Source of the DNA: Dermanyssus gallinae
Taxonomy: Eukaryota > Arthropoda > Arachnida > Mesostigmata > Dermanyssidae
Assembly (NCBI GenBank): GCA_003439945.1
Contig: QVRM01002130.1
Location: forward strand, 62,001 to 126,000
Direction: 5' to 3'
Length of the DNA stretch: 64,000 nucleotides
The notes below the pieces were generated by a model, which was not told the DNA's origin, searched no databases, and saw only the letters and a list, made by a program, of their open reading frames with translations. Made by a program: the position numbers and the translations under genes. This document shows positions 35,684 to 44,853 of the stretch, one piece after another (position 1 is the stretch's first letter; each line of letters starts with the position of its first letter).

Positions 35684-35861
35684 TTTTCGGGCTGACCCTC
35701 AGCCAAGATTTAACGTCCACGGAACTGTTTTTCACACTGCTTCATAGACGGACCCCCATAAATACAAATGTGCAACTGTGGGGCTCGAACCCGCGCACCT
35801 ATGTGTCTCCTCCGGCTGCAAGGCGCAGACTTAATCCACCCACCACGCCACCGGGCTCGAC
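35684..35861 (-). mobile_element. tRNA-derived SINE (family A), copy 2
   Basis: Same layout as copies 1 and 3: minus-strand start TCGAGCCCGGTGGCGTGGTG, B box GGTTCGAGCCCC, body CCGTCTATGAAGCA, 3' end GGCTGAGGGTCAGCCCGAAA. There are a few small indels against the others. I see no clear target-site duplication, which fits an older copy. Confidence 0.88.
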
Positions 35862-36539
35862 GCTATCGTAAAGGCTAGGGCGGCGGAATCACCACCATAT
35901 TGGCCGAAAGCTGCTGGCTAGCGATATAGCCCTTTCCTAAGAGAGCGCCCCCCAGTTTGATTATGTACACTTTGGCTGTCTATTTTTTTTGCGCGGGAAT
36001 GTCATTAGTGGCCTATTCGCAACTGTGCCTGTCTATCCTACAGTCAGGTACGGTGTGGTTCTCGCAGCATTTTGATGGGCTCACACCAACTTTTGCTAGT
36101 GATGCTGTACGCCAGGACTCAAGAAGAACTTGAGCCTTCCCAGAGCTTACACTTCTGCGGGGGCTGGTGCTTACCACCTTCTTACATTGCTAAAAAAATT
36201 CAAGCAGGAGCAATGGACTTCTCGGCATGGGAACGAGGGAATTAGTAGTTATACAGTCGTTTGAACTTACTGGATTGGGGACTGAAATCAAAAATCGCTA
36301 CTGTCAAGAACAATTGACGAAATTATGTGTAGACATGTGAGTGTGCACTACTAGAAATAGCTAGATTCCGATATAATGTCTACTAAGCGATTTTTTTTTA
36401 GAAGTATAGACTTGAGTTTAAATTGGCATATGAATGGACACATATATAAACCCGCCCCCAACATGGTTTGTCACTGAGGTTTCATCGTCACGGCTTCTTG
36501 AGAGAACGACTTCTTGAAGAGATTCCCAATACCGCTCCT

Positions 36540-36842
36540 AAAATATGGCTGTCACAAGGCTGAATATTTCTTTGTCAAGTTAGCGCGCGGAAATTTGCTG
36601 AAAAAGACGTCTGCATCGGACGAGAAGGGGAGATTGAAGCGTGTCGTAAGGAATTAGATAGAGCCCTCACACCACCACAGCCAGAATTGATGCTGGACTA
36701 TAATTTATTCTGCATCCCCTTAGTTTTGCAGCTGGGAACTACTTATATAAGCCCTACGTATGCTTTCGGTATTGCTATGGTACGTTGCGCCAATAGAGCA
36801 CCCACGTTCTTTTATGCCGTTGGCATCTACGGAAAATGATTA
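36540..36842 (+). pseudogene. Possible frameshifted ORF, unknown family
   Basis: Two consecutive coding-like frames overlap on the plus strand. The first reads KYGCHKAEYFFVKLARGNLL to a TAG at about 36658. The second reads RKFAEKDVCIGREGEIEACR, KELDRALTPPQPELMLDYNL, then the hydrophobic FCIPLVLQLGTTY to a TGA near 36840. The crossover near 36585 looks like one frameshift. I cannot name the protein. Confidence 0.25.
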
Positions 36843-37163
36843 TTATCGACGCCCTAGTCAATCCGCTATAATCGGTTTAGGTCCCAGTGCGAATTAAGCC
36901 GCTTGAATTGTCGACAATAATTTCGGTCCCGAAGCCATGACTTTTGCGGCGTGGATTGAGGGAGGCTTCCTTTGTCTGGCATACCGCAGGTTCCTGCACA
37001 CACACACAAGATCGGATGCTGTCGGATGCAGCCGCGAAGCAGGATATTCCGTACGCAGAACGGAGCCAAAGCAATCTGACGATTTGCAGAAATCTGGCAA
37101 ATTCAGTTCAAACCTATAGGCTGTAGCTGCTGGCCTTCAAAACGACTAGATAAACACACACCT

Positions 37164-37345
37164 GTCGAGCCCGGTGGCGTGGTGGTTTAAGTCTGCGCCT
37201 CGCGACCGGAGGAGACACATAGCAGGTGCGCGGGTTCGAGCCCCATCGTTGCACATTTGTATTTATGGGGGTAGTCCGTCTATGAAGCAATGCGAAAAGC
37301 AGTCCCATGGACGGTAACTCTTGGCTGAGAGTCAGCCCCAAAAGG
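37164..37345 (+). mobile_element. tRNA-derived SINE (family A), copy 3, with 12-bp TSD
   Basis: Starts GTCGAGCCCGGTGGCGTGGT, with the B box GGTTCGAGCCCC about 55 bases in, the body GTCCGTCTATGAAGCAATGC, and the end TTGGCTGAGAGTCAGCCCCA plus AAAGG. The perfect duplication AAACACACACCT lies at 37152-37163 and 37346-37357. Length, ends and TSD define the unit as about 180 bp. Confidence 0.95.
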
Positions 37346-37520
37346 AAACACACACCTATGGCCCCTTCTGGAAACTGAACTAACGAATCAATCGCGAGAG
37401 ACCAAAGCGTGAAGTTTAAAACATTTGTATATATTCATGTGGAATAATTACTGCTTTTATATTTAAACAAAAACAAAATATGGAACATATTCAGATTTAT
37501 ATATATATGTATATATATAT

Positions 37521-37719
37521 ATCACCCACCAACAACAGCAACACATATACGTTGCTGTTGTTGATATTTGCTAGCCCGTTTCCCCCTATTTCCATTATTG
37601 CTAGTAGACTTTGCTGGGTATCCGATTGTTTGTTGACAATTCGAGATACATAACAACCACAACACGAGTAAGCCAGATCTGCCTAGTGCGCAGTAAAACC
37701 GCCTGCTACTCGTATTCAT
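37521..37719 (-). CDS. Candidate secreted peptide: signal-peptide exon or 66-aa ORF
   Basis: From ATG at 37719 the minus strand encodes MNTSSRRFYCALGRSGLLVL, WLLCISNCQQTIGYPAKSTS, NNGNRGKRASKYQQQQRICV, AVVGG and a stop. It has the form of a signal peptide: a basic n-region with RR, a hydrophobic core GLLVLWLLCI and a polar region after it. The GKR and R residues downstream resemble prohormone processing sites. Either the frame ends at TGA (37523-37521) or it splices at GTGGGT (37529). The same frame is open upstream of the ATG for about 38 codons. No homologue is recognised, and the region borders a CAA run, so chance is possible. Confidence 0.35.
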
Positions 37720-38057
37720 AATTTTAAAAAATGGCCTCGGTGGACTGGCACTTAGCAGCAACAACACAACAACAACAGCAAACGACAGGCGACAGGCAGT
37801 TTTTACTCGTTCACGCAGTCGGCACGAGCCAGGCAAATCATTGATTGAGATCTAGTTACGTGTGAATCTTGCTCGTTGTTCAGAATACCCTCTTTTGCTG
37901 TTGCTGTGTTTGTTGGTGTCTCGTTGTCCACCAGCAACAACATAGCCAGCGACAATAACAATAACAACACGCGATGGGCTGAGAGTAACTAGAGGAAAAC
38001 CGTGAAATAACAAGAATACACATTTACACCTTACAATTGTTTTGATCTAACACATAA

Positions 38058-38148
38058 ATAATAATAATCATAATAATAATAACAACAACAACAACAACAA
38101 CAACAACAATAACAACAACAATAATAACAACAACAACAACAACAACCA
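38058..38148. repeat. (ACA/AAT)n triplet array
   Basis: CAA and AAT triplets over about 90 bases, complementary in composition to the TTG array 400 bases away. Confidence 0.95.
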
Positions 38149-38528
38149 TGAGAGTAGCGTGAACAACAACAGCAACAACCAATACCAAACAACTTGTTTG
38201 TAACTTCTGGTCAACAAATACAAACACAGCGCGTGATGGGACAACTGTCGCTGGAAATTGTCACCAAATCTACTCATAGGACCAGAGAGAGGACGAGAGA
38301 GAGAGAGATAAAGGGAACGTTAGAGCGAGAGAAGGAGTCAGTCTGACATGATGTGCGAGATAGAAGACACATATCATCTATCTATCTGCTGCAAGGTCTG
38401 CTGGGAGACGGACGTTTTTCGTCTGGGTTGCCCGCCCGAGAAGCCTGCCGGCGACCGGTTGTGTCTATCGAAGGCACTTTGGCGAGAAACTTGTTTACGT
38501 TAAGCGCGCATTTACGTGCGTGCGGCAG

Positions 38529-38530
38529 CG

Positions 38531-38610
<80 letters not shown>

Positions 38611-38645
38611 GCTGTTATTATTGTTGTTGTTGTTGTTGTTATTGT
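38529..38645. repeat. (TTG)n triplet array
   Basis: About 38 nearly uninterrupted TTG units. Three plus frames (Leu, Cys, Val) and one minus frame (Thr) are open through it; these are repeat artefacts. Confidence 0.97.
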
Positions 38646-38899
38646 TCGAGTGCGACGTCTGTGATCGACGGTCGGTCGATCGTTGGCCACACCATAGTAT
38701 GGCTCCGATTTCGGACGCCCCAAAACCAAACCTTCTCCCGGCCAGAACGAGCTGCCTGCCACCAATCGATTGAGATGAAGCAAATCAAACAAACAGCCGC
38801 TGGATGTTTCTTTGTTCGCTTCATCTCAAAGGCTGTCGAAGGCTTAATTGAGCACAGCAGTGTTATCGAGCATCAGTTGATGATAGACACTCGACAACC

Positions 38900-38902
38900 G
38901 TA

Positions 38903-38963
<61 letters not shown>
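38900..38963. repeat. (TA)n microsatellite
   Basis: TA array of about 62 bases. Confidence 0.98.
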
Positions 38964-38965
<2 letters not shown>

Positions 38966-39201
38966 GCAATTAAACAACGTACATAACTTACTCGAAATAG
39001 TAGTAGTGGTAGTGATAGAGAAAACAACAAGCTAGCAGTTATATCTGTTTCATTCATCAATTCATATTACAATCTTGTGTAAGTGAGCGTGTTAATTTTC
39101 AGTCTAGAACAGCCCTGGTCTGCACCATTCGCCAAGCGGTCCCAGCATTGAGATCGCATTGCCCCCCTCTAGACGTCAATGGAAAGTCTGTGGCGTAGGA
39201 A

Positions 39202-39390
39202 TTGTGCGGCTTTCCTGTCCCCCCAGTGGTTATTTTTAAACGTTCGCCTAATCTAATAAGTAGTAGTCTCTCAGTCAGGGGGGCCGGTGGTTCTCAAGGT
39301 CTCGAAGGCCACTGGGCTGAGGTTATGGGCTCTTGTCAGTTCGGCGTATTTGTTCATCCTGTTGTTTTCTGCTATGGTTGTACGGCGTGA
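39202..39390 (+). pseudogene. Penelope-like element C-terminal scrap
   Basis: The frame reads PVVIFKRSPNLISSSLSVRG and ends CYGCTA-TGA. The P-x-V-x-[FY]-[KR]-R-x-PNL-x-x-x-L segment matches the linker between the RT and GIY-YIG domains in Penelope-like elements. The following Cys-rich segment and the endonuclease are not recognisable. Weak evidence. Confidence 0.3.
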
Positions 39391-39661
39391 CCAGTCATAA
39401 GTGAACCGGTTGTGCAGCAGTTATATTAGAGCGAATTTCATTGTGTAAACTGCACGTCGTAATTTATTGTTGTTTTGAAAAAGAGAGAGAACGAGAAAGA
39501 GAAATAATCGAAAATATGTTCCCATCACTGCCTTATTTGTACTTTCCTTATTATTTGACTATTCTGTTCTATTTCTACTATTTGACATCCGGTTGTTGTC
39601 GACGCGGCGTCGCTGGTTGCTATTACGTCTAGTAAGTAGTAGTAATATGTATGTATATATA

Positions 39662-39693
<32 letters not shown>

Positions 39694-40419
39694 GCAAATG
39701 TTTTACTAAACAACTCTCCAAATGTACCAATGAAAATAATGAGGCCAGCAAAATATTCGATTTTCATTTTCAACGTTATTTTTCTTTCTCTCTCTCCCTC
39801 TCTGAATCTCTCGTCGCTGCTGGCGATGGTTGGATGTTCGAATATCGCCTTATCCCGATACCTTTCTACCTTTCTGGCCACTGAGTCTGTGCAAAGGCTA
39901 AGCAAACAGTGAAGACACTAATAATAGCAACAACAGCTACAACAGCAACATCAACAACAATAACAACAACAACAACAACATCATCGACAGCAATAGGTCG
40001 GTTGCTGTGCCCAATGCAATGGTCGGCCAAGCTTTACTTATGAGCCGGTTTAGTAAATCCGTGTCGTGTTAGCCGATCCTGTATTGGACGATCGTGTTCA
40101 TGTCGAATATGTCGCGATTATATCTAACACCACGCTTGGGTGGGTCGAGGGGGATCGGCGACGTCCGGCTTGGCTTGACGTGTTTATCGAGTTCGGTTCC
40201 GCTCGTGGTATAAGATTGACCACGAATTGTAACGATGTACGAAGTGAAGAATTGTACTTCGGAGTAAGATGCTGAGATGAGTGAATGTCACCCCGCTGTC
40301 ATTGCTGTGAACTTGATTGATCTACACAAAGTTGGGTTGAGGTCAACACCGTCACCACCCCATCACAGCGATACTGTAAGACAGATACTGGTTTTCGAGA
40401 CAGCTTTGTTCATTTACGC

Positions 40420-40510
40420 GGGTCTAGTACATAGGATTTAAGCGAACCAACACAGGGTTCGAACCGGCGATACTCCGATGACAACCTCGACTAACGCACC
40501 AACCCACTTT
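40420..40510 (-). mobile_element. tRNA-like SINE-type repeat (family B)
   Basis: The minus strand reads GTGGGTTGGTGCGTTAGTCG (A-box-like), AGGTTGTCATCGGAGTATCG, then CCGGTTCGAACCCTGTGTTG (a perfect B-box core). It aligns with 32000-32095 in the blocks TAGTGCG, TAGTC, GGTTGTCATC and the B box. TA-rich sequence abuts its 5' side. Confidence 0.5.
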
Positions 40511-40778
40511 ATATATAGACCCCACTATATTTATATATATATATATATATACGGTCTCCTTTCGGCAGAATAACATATAGCACTTTCCTATGAGCGTACA
40601 TAGGTTTAAACCCGTTTTCCCGCAAGTTTTAAGGGCTATATGCTCAAATATTATGATAATTCCAATTCGCCCATGACTGCGTCAAATTGTGTACGACACT
40701 GGATGCAGGCAAGCGTTATAACTGTCGTTGAGTCCCCATATGGTTCTATTTAAGGCTAAAATAGTCGTGGCGGATTTT

Positions 40779-40927
40779 CTGAGAATATGCTTGTTTTCCT
40801 ATGTGAAAACTGAGAATATGCCTGTTTTCCTATGTGAAAACTGAGAATATGCCTGTTTTCCTATGTGAAAACTGAGAATATGCCTTATGATTTCTGAGAA
40901 TATGCCTATTTTTCTATGTGAAAACTG
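40779..40927. repeat. 31-bp minisatellite
   Basis: Unit CTGAGAATATGCCTGTTTTC followed by CTATGTGAAAA. There are three nearly perfect units, a truncated one (ATGCCTTATGATTT) and one more diverged unit. Confidence 0.95.
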
Positions 40928-41199
40928 TTTTAATGTCCAAAGCCGTCCTTCACCTAGCTTACCACGTCGTGTAGCCAATCAAAAAAACAAATTATTGTTT
41001 CACCAGTGGTCCCATAGTATACAGAAACGTTTTGCACTAAGACGCCTAAAATAGGACCACTGTTCCTAAAATCGGCGAGCGGAAGAGGCGAGGATCCCTA
41101 AGCAAGGCACCATATATATATAAATAAGCAAGCCTTTTTTCCTCCCCCCCTCCCTCTCTCTCTAACTATATATATATATAGAGAGAGAGATAAAGACTA

Positions 41200-41600
41200 A
41201 TCGTGTCTATAAAAATAGTGGTTTGCATCGGCTTCAAGCAAATTGCGTTCCCTACTTCTTTGATTGCGGGATTCCGTAGCCCATCGACAGCCGACAGCCC
41301 AGCAGACTCAACGGGGGCGGCAGAATATGCCCAGACAATTCCCGGTTGCACAGCTTCGTCGCAGGCCCAAGTTCGTTTCGAGCATACGATGGCGTTGGAG
41401 TGTACGACCCTCTTCGACGCGCAGACGCGACTGCACTTACTGCGCAGTTTCGTTCTTCGCTCGAGAATCCAGACTCGAGTGGGACCGACTGGGTCGTCTG
41501 CTTCGTTGATAGCTTGGCAGGCCGCCACTCTAAAAGCTCGATGAGTATGCGCATGTAGGAAATCGGCGCCATGCGGTCGTCCTGCGCCCAGAAGGTTCTA
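41200..41600. other. GC-balanced stretch open in several frames
   Basis: Frames on both strands are open: plus 41203-41544, minus 41528-41166 and minus 41782-41252. The minus frame around 41600-41500 reads FWAQDDRMAPISYMRILIEL, then LEWRPAKLSTKQ, which looks exon-like. I recognise no family and cannot choose a strand with confidence. Confidence 0.3.
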
Positions 41601-41715
41601 ACGGAACCTACAGTTTGAGCTACTATGCGTGGTGCAGTAGTAGTAGTAGTAGTACTATGTATGATGGCAAAGCCTGTTTGGCAAGGCAGGACTGTTGCTT
41701 TGCGATATATGTATG

Positions 41716-41760
<45 letters not shown>

Positions 41761-42000
41761 TCCCCCAATATTTGTCCAACAAATGTTGGGAACTAGTACA
41801 ACTCCACGAAAAAATAATGTTTTCCGATTGAACAAAGGGCGGAAATGATTTCTAAAAAATGGGTGATTGGGCGTGAAAGCCAAAATATAGGAATTGCAAA
41901 GAATTTCATTTTTAAGATTTATCCTCAATGCGACATTTGCTCTGCTTTGAGCTAACGTACAATTCAATTCAACAGAAGCAAAATGTTTTCAACCACGCAG

Positions 42001-42136
42001 GTACGATTGGTTTGTCGATAAGATGACTGGGGCTCTTGCAATCGCTGATTTAGTGAAGATATGTCAGGATAAAAGGCTTGATACAACCACTTTTGCTCAT
42101 TTTGCTCCCACTTCAGAAGAAGATTTAGGGCCATAA
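42001..42136 (+). other. Candidate terminal exon, unknown gene
   Basis: A good acceptor (TTTTCAACCACGCAG) is followed by YDWFVDKMTGALAIADLVKI, CQDKRLDTTTFAHFAPTSEE, DLGP and TAA, 44 codons of ordinary composition. I recognise no family. The antisense frame (42146-41964) is also open. The matching upstream exons are not identified. Confidence 0.3.
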
Positions 42137-42202
42137 TTTCGACCAATTACGGCATGATCGAAATCGATGACAAACGAGAGATGTTCGTTTTTAGACGTTA
42201 CC

Positions 42203-42448
42203 TCATGGATTTTTTCGGATTTTCGGTGGCACGTATAGTGGAACGTACTCGAACGGCATCGACGGGACCGCAGACTGTGTCCCGGGCCCGGGATGATCGG
42301 TGGGACCCGTTGAGTTGAAGTGTACAGGGCGCCTTTTTTTTGTCGGGGGCGTGGAATACATCGAGAAGTTTCGCGCGGCATTCTTGTCCGGGCCTGACCT
42401 TGTGCTCAGCGGCAGCCCTTCCCCTTCTGCGATAGCCTTGAACTTGAA
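42203..42448 (-). other. Candidate terminal exon, unknown gene
   Basis: On the minus strand after a possible acceptor (ACACAG), the frame reads FKFKAIAEGEGLPLSTRSGP, DKNAARNFSMYSTPPTKKRR, PVHFNSTGPTDHPGPGTQSA, VPSMPFEYVPLYVPPKIRKN, P and TGA at 42205-42203. PPTKKRRP resembles a nuclear-localisation signal. It ends about 67 bases from the end of the plus-strand candidate at 42136, so two transcripts could converge here. The family is unknown. Confidence 0.35.
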
Positions 42449-43079
42449 CTGTGTCCTCGCCGATCGGGTTGCTCAACGATCGACCCTTTCCACCACCGCC
42501 GCCGAGGGTTCCCGCCCGGCCGAGGTCGCTCAGAGGTCTGCAACTGCTGCTGCTGCACCCGTACCTCCAGCTGCAGCAACGGCGGTGGCGGTGGTTGCGA
42601 CACCGTTGAGCTGGTTAGTCTATCTGTCTGTCTGTCGGTCCGCCCGTCTGTGGGTCGAGATCCCTCTATTTGCGGCGCTGAAGTCACGCTGTGCACACCG
42701 ACGCACGGCACGTTGAGTCACGTAGGCCAGTGCCCAGGCCACGTCGCGACTCCCACGCCACTCGTTTGCCAGTCTGTCTGTGCGTCTGTGCTGTTGTCCC
42801 GGCCGGCAAGCGTTTACTCACCGGCCGGTAGCCCAGCGCTGATGGCCTCTCTTTCTGCGTATATATATATAGGGCGGTGTCTCTGTTTACTTACACTGAT
42901 GTCCTTGACCCAGGTCACAGACGAACGACGCATCAAGTTCGCCTTCTCTAAGCAGCTGCGGCAGCAGCAGCAGCGGCAGAGAAGGCTGTGTCGACACAGC
43001 GAATAGGAACGCGAATAGCATTAGCTAGGCACACATCTGAATATCTGAATAGATAGGCAAGATATAATAGTTGTTGTTC

Positions 43080-43178
43080 TTGTTGTTGTTGATATGGTTA
43101 TTGTTGTTGTCCTTGTTGTTGTTGATATGGTTATTGTTGTTGTCCTTGTTGTTGTTGATATTGTTATTGTTGTTGTCT
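43080..43178. repeat. 33-bp minisatellite, three units
   Basis: Unit TTGTTGTTGTTGATATGGTT followed by ATTGTTGTTGTCC, three copies (43080-43112, 43113-43145, 43146-43178). The period is a multiple of three, so the minus frame would give an 11-residue repeat TTTRTTTITIS. Confidence 0.95.
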
Positions 43179-43299
43179 TTGTTGTTGTATAGTAGTAGTA
43201 GTTGTTGTTGTTGTCATCGCTGCTGTCTAAAAACAGCTGCAGCAACAGTGATGGGGTCAACAGTAGCGGCCGGCGTATGTGACCCTCAGTGAGACGCTA

Positions 43300-44819
43300 G
43301 CCTGTCATAGCTGTGAACTTTTAGAACCTGTTAGTACATTTCCACTGTAAGAGGAACACGATGCATAGATCAGACAGAGCAGACAAAAGGAAATACAGCC
43401 GCCTTCTTGGCAGCCCCGTGTCTTTTTGTCCGATTGTTTCACAGCATCAAGTTGTTCGTCATAGAATGTTAACAACATTCGCTGATACGCGTTGATCTCC
43501 GCGTATATAAGCCTAGGTATTTAATTGCTTTGTCTTTGTGGGCTCACCGATGTTTTTGTGGAGTACGACGTTATCTTATAAGGAGTTATAAGGAGTACGA
43601 CCTTATAGGCACAAATGGCACGTTAAGCGTTAGCGTTGTACTTTGTGGTGGAGTATTCCATTTGGTCCAAGGGTATAAATGATAAAAAAAAAACTTAATT
43701 TTAATTGTGTGATACATGCGCAACGCGCCCTTACTAAATCGCCCAGCAATGTCTACTTTTGGTTCTATTTTGAGATGTTTAGCGCGTTCCAGTGCGGTAG
43801 TTGATGAGTTGGGTGGAAATGATGCACCATGTTAGCTAGGCCAACTATTTCTTCAAAATTTCAAAAAACGAAAGCAAGAAATTAGCCGCTACGGTTTGTT
43901 CCTACGCTTTGACCAAGATGTTCAATGGTGATTTATCACGTTATCAACGCCAACATGACACGCACACTGGATCGCGGCCGACGCTAACCGTTTAGCGGTT
44001 ATAAATCTATTATCAAAACTAGATATTATATATTCATATGTGTGATCATCATTGTTGACACACTGATGCGGAACGCCAGTCATATGGGAAGGGAATCTTG
44101 TGTTTAGAGCAAACAAGCACAAGTCCTTATTGCCGGTAATAAAACAGTTGGCCTAGTTGCAGATTACAATATTTATATACGAGCAAAAGGTGTATAAACA
44201 ACAGCAACAATTTTATTTATTTTTACGGCATGTCGTATACAATAACATCACCAACGAGCAGCACAACAATGACGAGCACAAATGTACCAAACAGGGCAAA
44301 CAAAACAGCAACTGTAGTAAAATTAGTCGAAATAACGACGTGGCCTTCACTGCCTGTGTGCGCCTCCCGGTAAACACGAAAGGAACGCCGTCTTTTTGTG
44401 GGTTTTTACTGACATGGAAAAGTGGCACTAGTTCTCTTAGTCGTCGTATTAGTAGTGAGGTCCTTAAAATTGCCTTAGTAGTACTTTAAACGCTGGCATT
44501 CATTTTGCGGACGCTCTAAGCATTGTTGGTTGGGTGCGACGTCATACCCGCAATACAGGAGCACTAGAGTAACTGACGGGCAATTTTCCTTCGTTGCTTG
44601 TTGCTGAAGTCTTATCCAGCCAGCTGGGTCCGTCTTCGTCTGGCTGTGATTCTTCTTGCTGATTACTCCGTCACAGCTGTTTCTGGGTGCCCTTCAGCTG
44701 TAGAAGGGGCCCCTCACGCATGGGGACGTATGAGCTGCCTCTGGCTCTTTACCTCTGGCCGACCGGCGCCATCGCCCGAATGCAGGCACAGCGGCCAGGA
44801 CGGGAGTAAAGAGAACAAC

Positions 44820-44853
<34 letters not shown>

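Noticed and set aside
38520..39035. Long plus ORFs encoding Cys, Leu or Val runs
   Set aside because: They exist only because TTG and TA arrays lack stops in those frames.
40779..40927. CRISPR array
   Set aside because: Units are contiguous with no unique spacers; it is a minisatellite in animal DNA.
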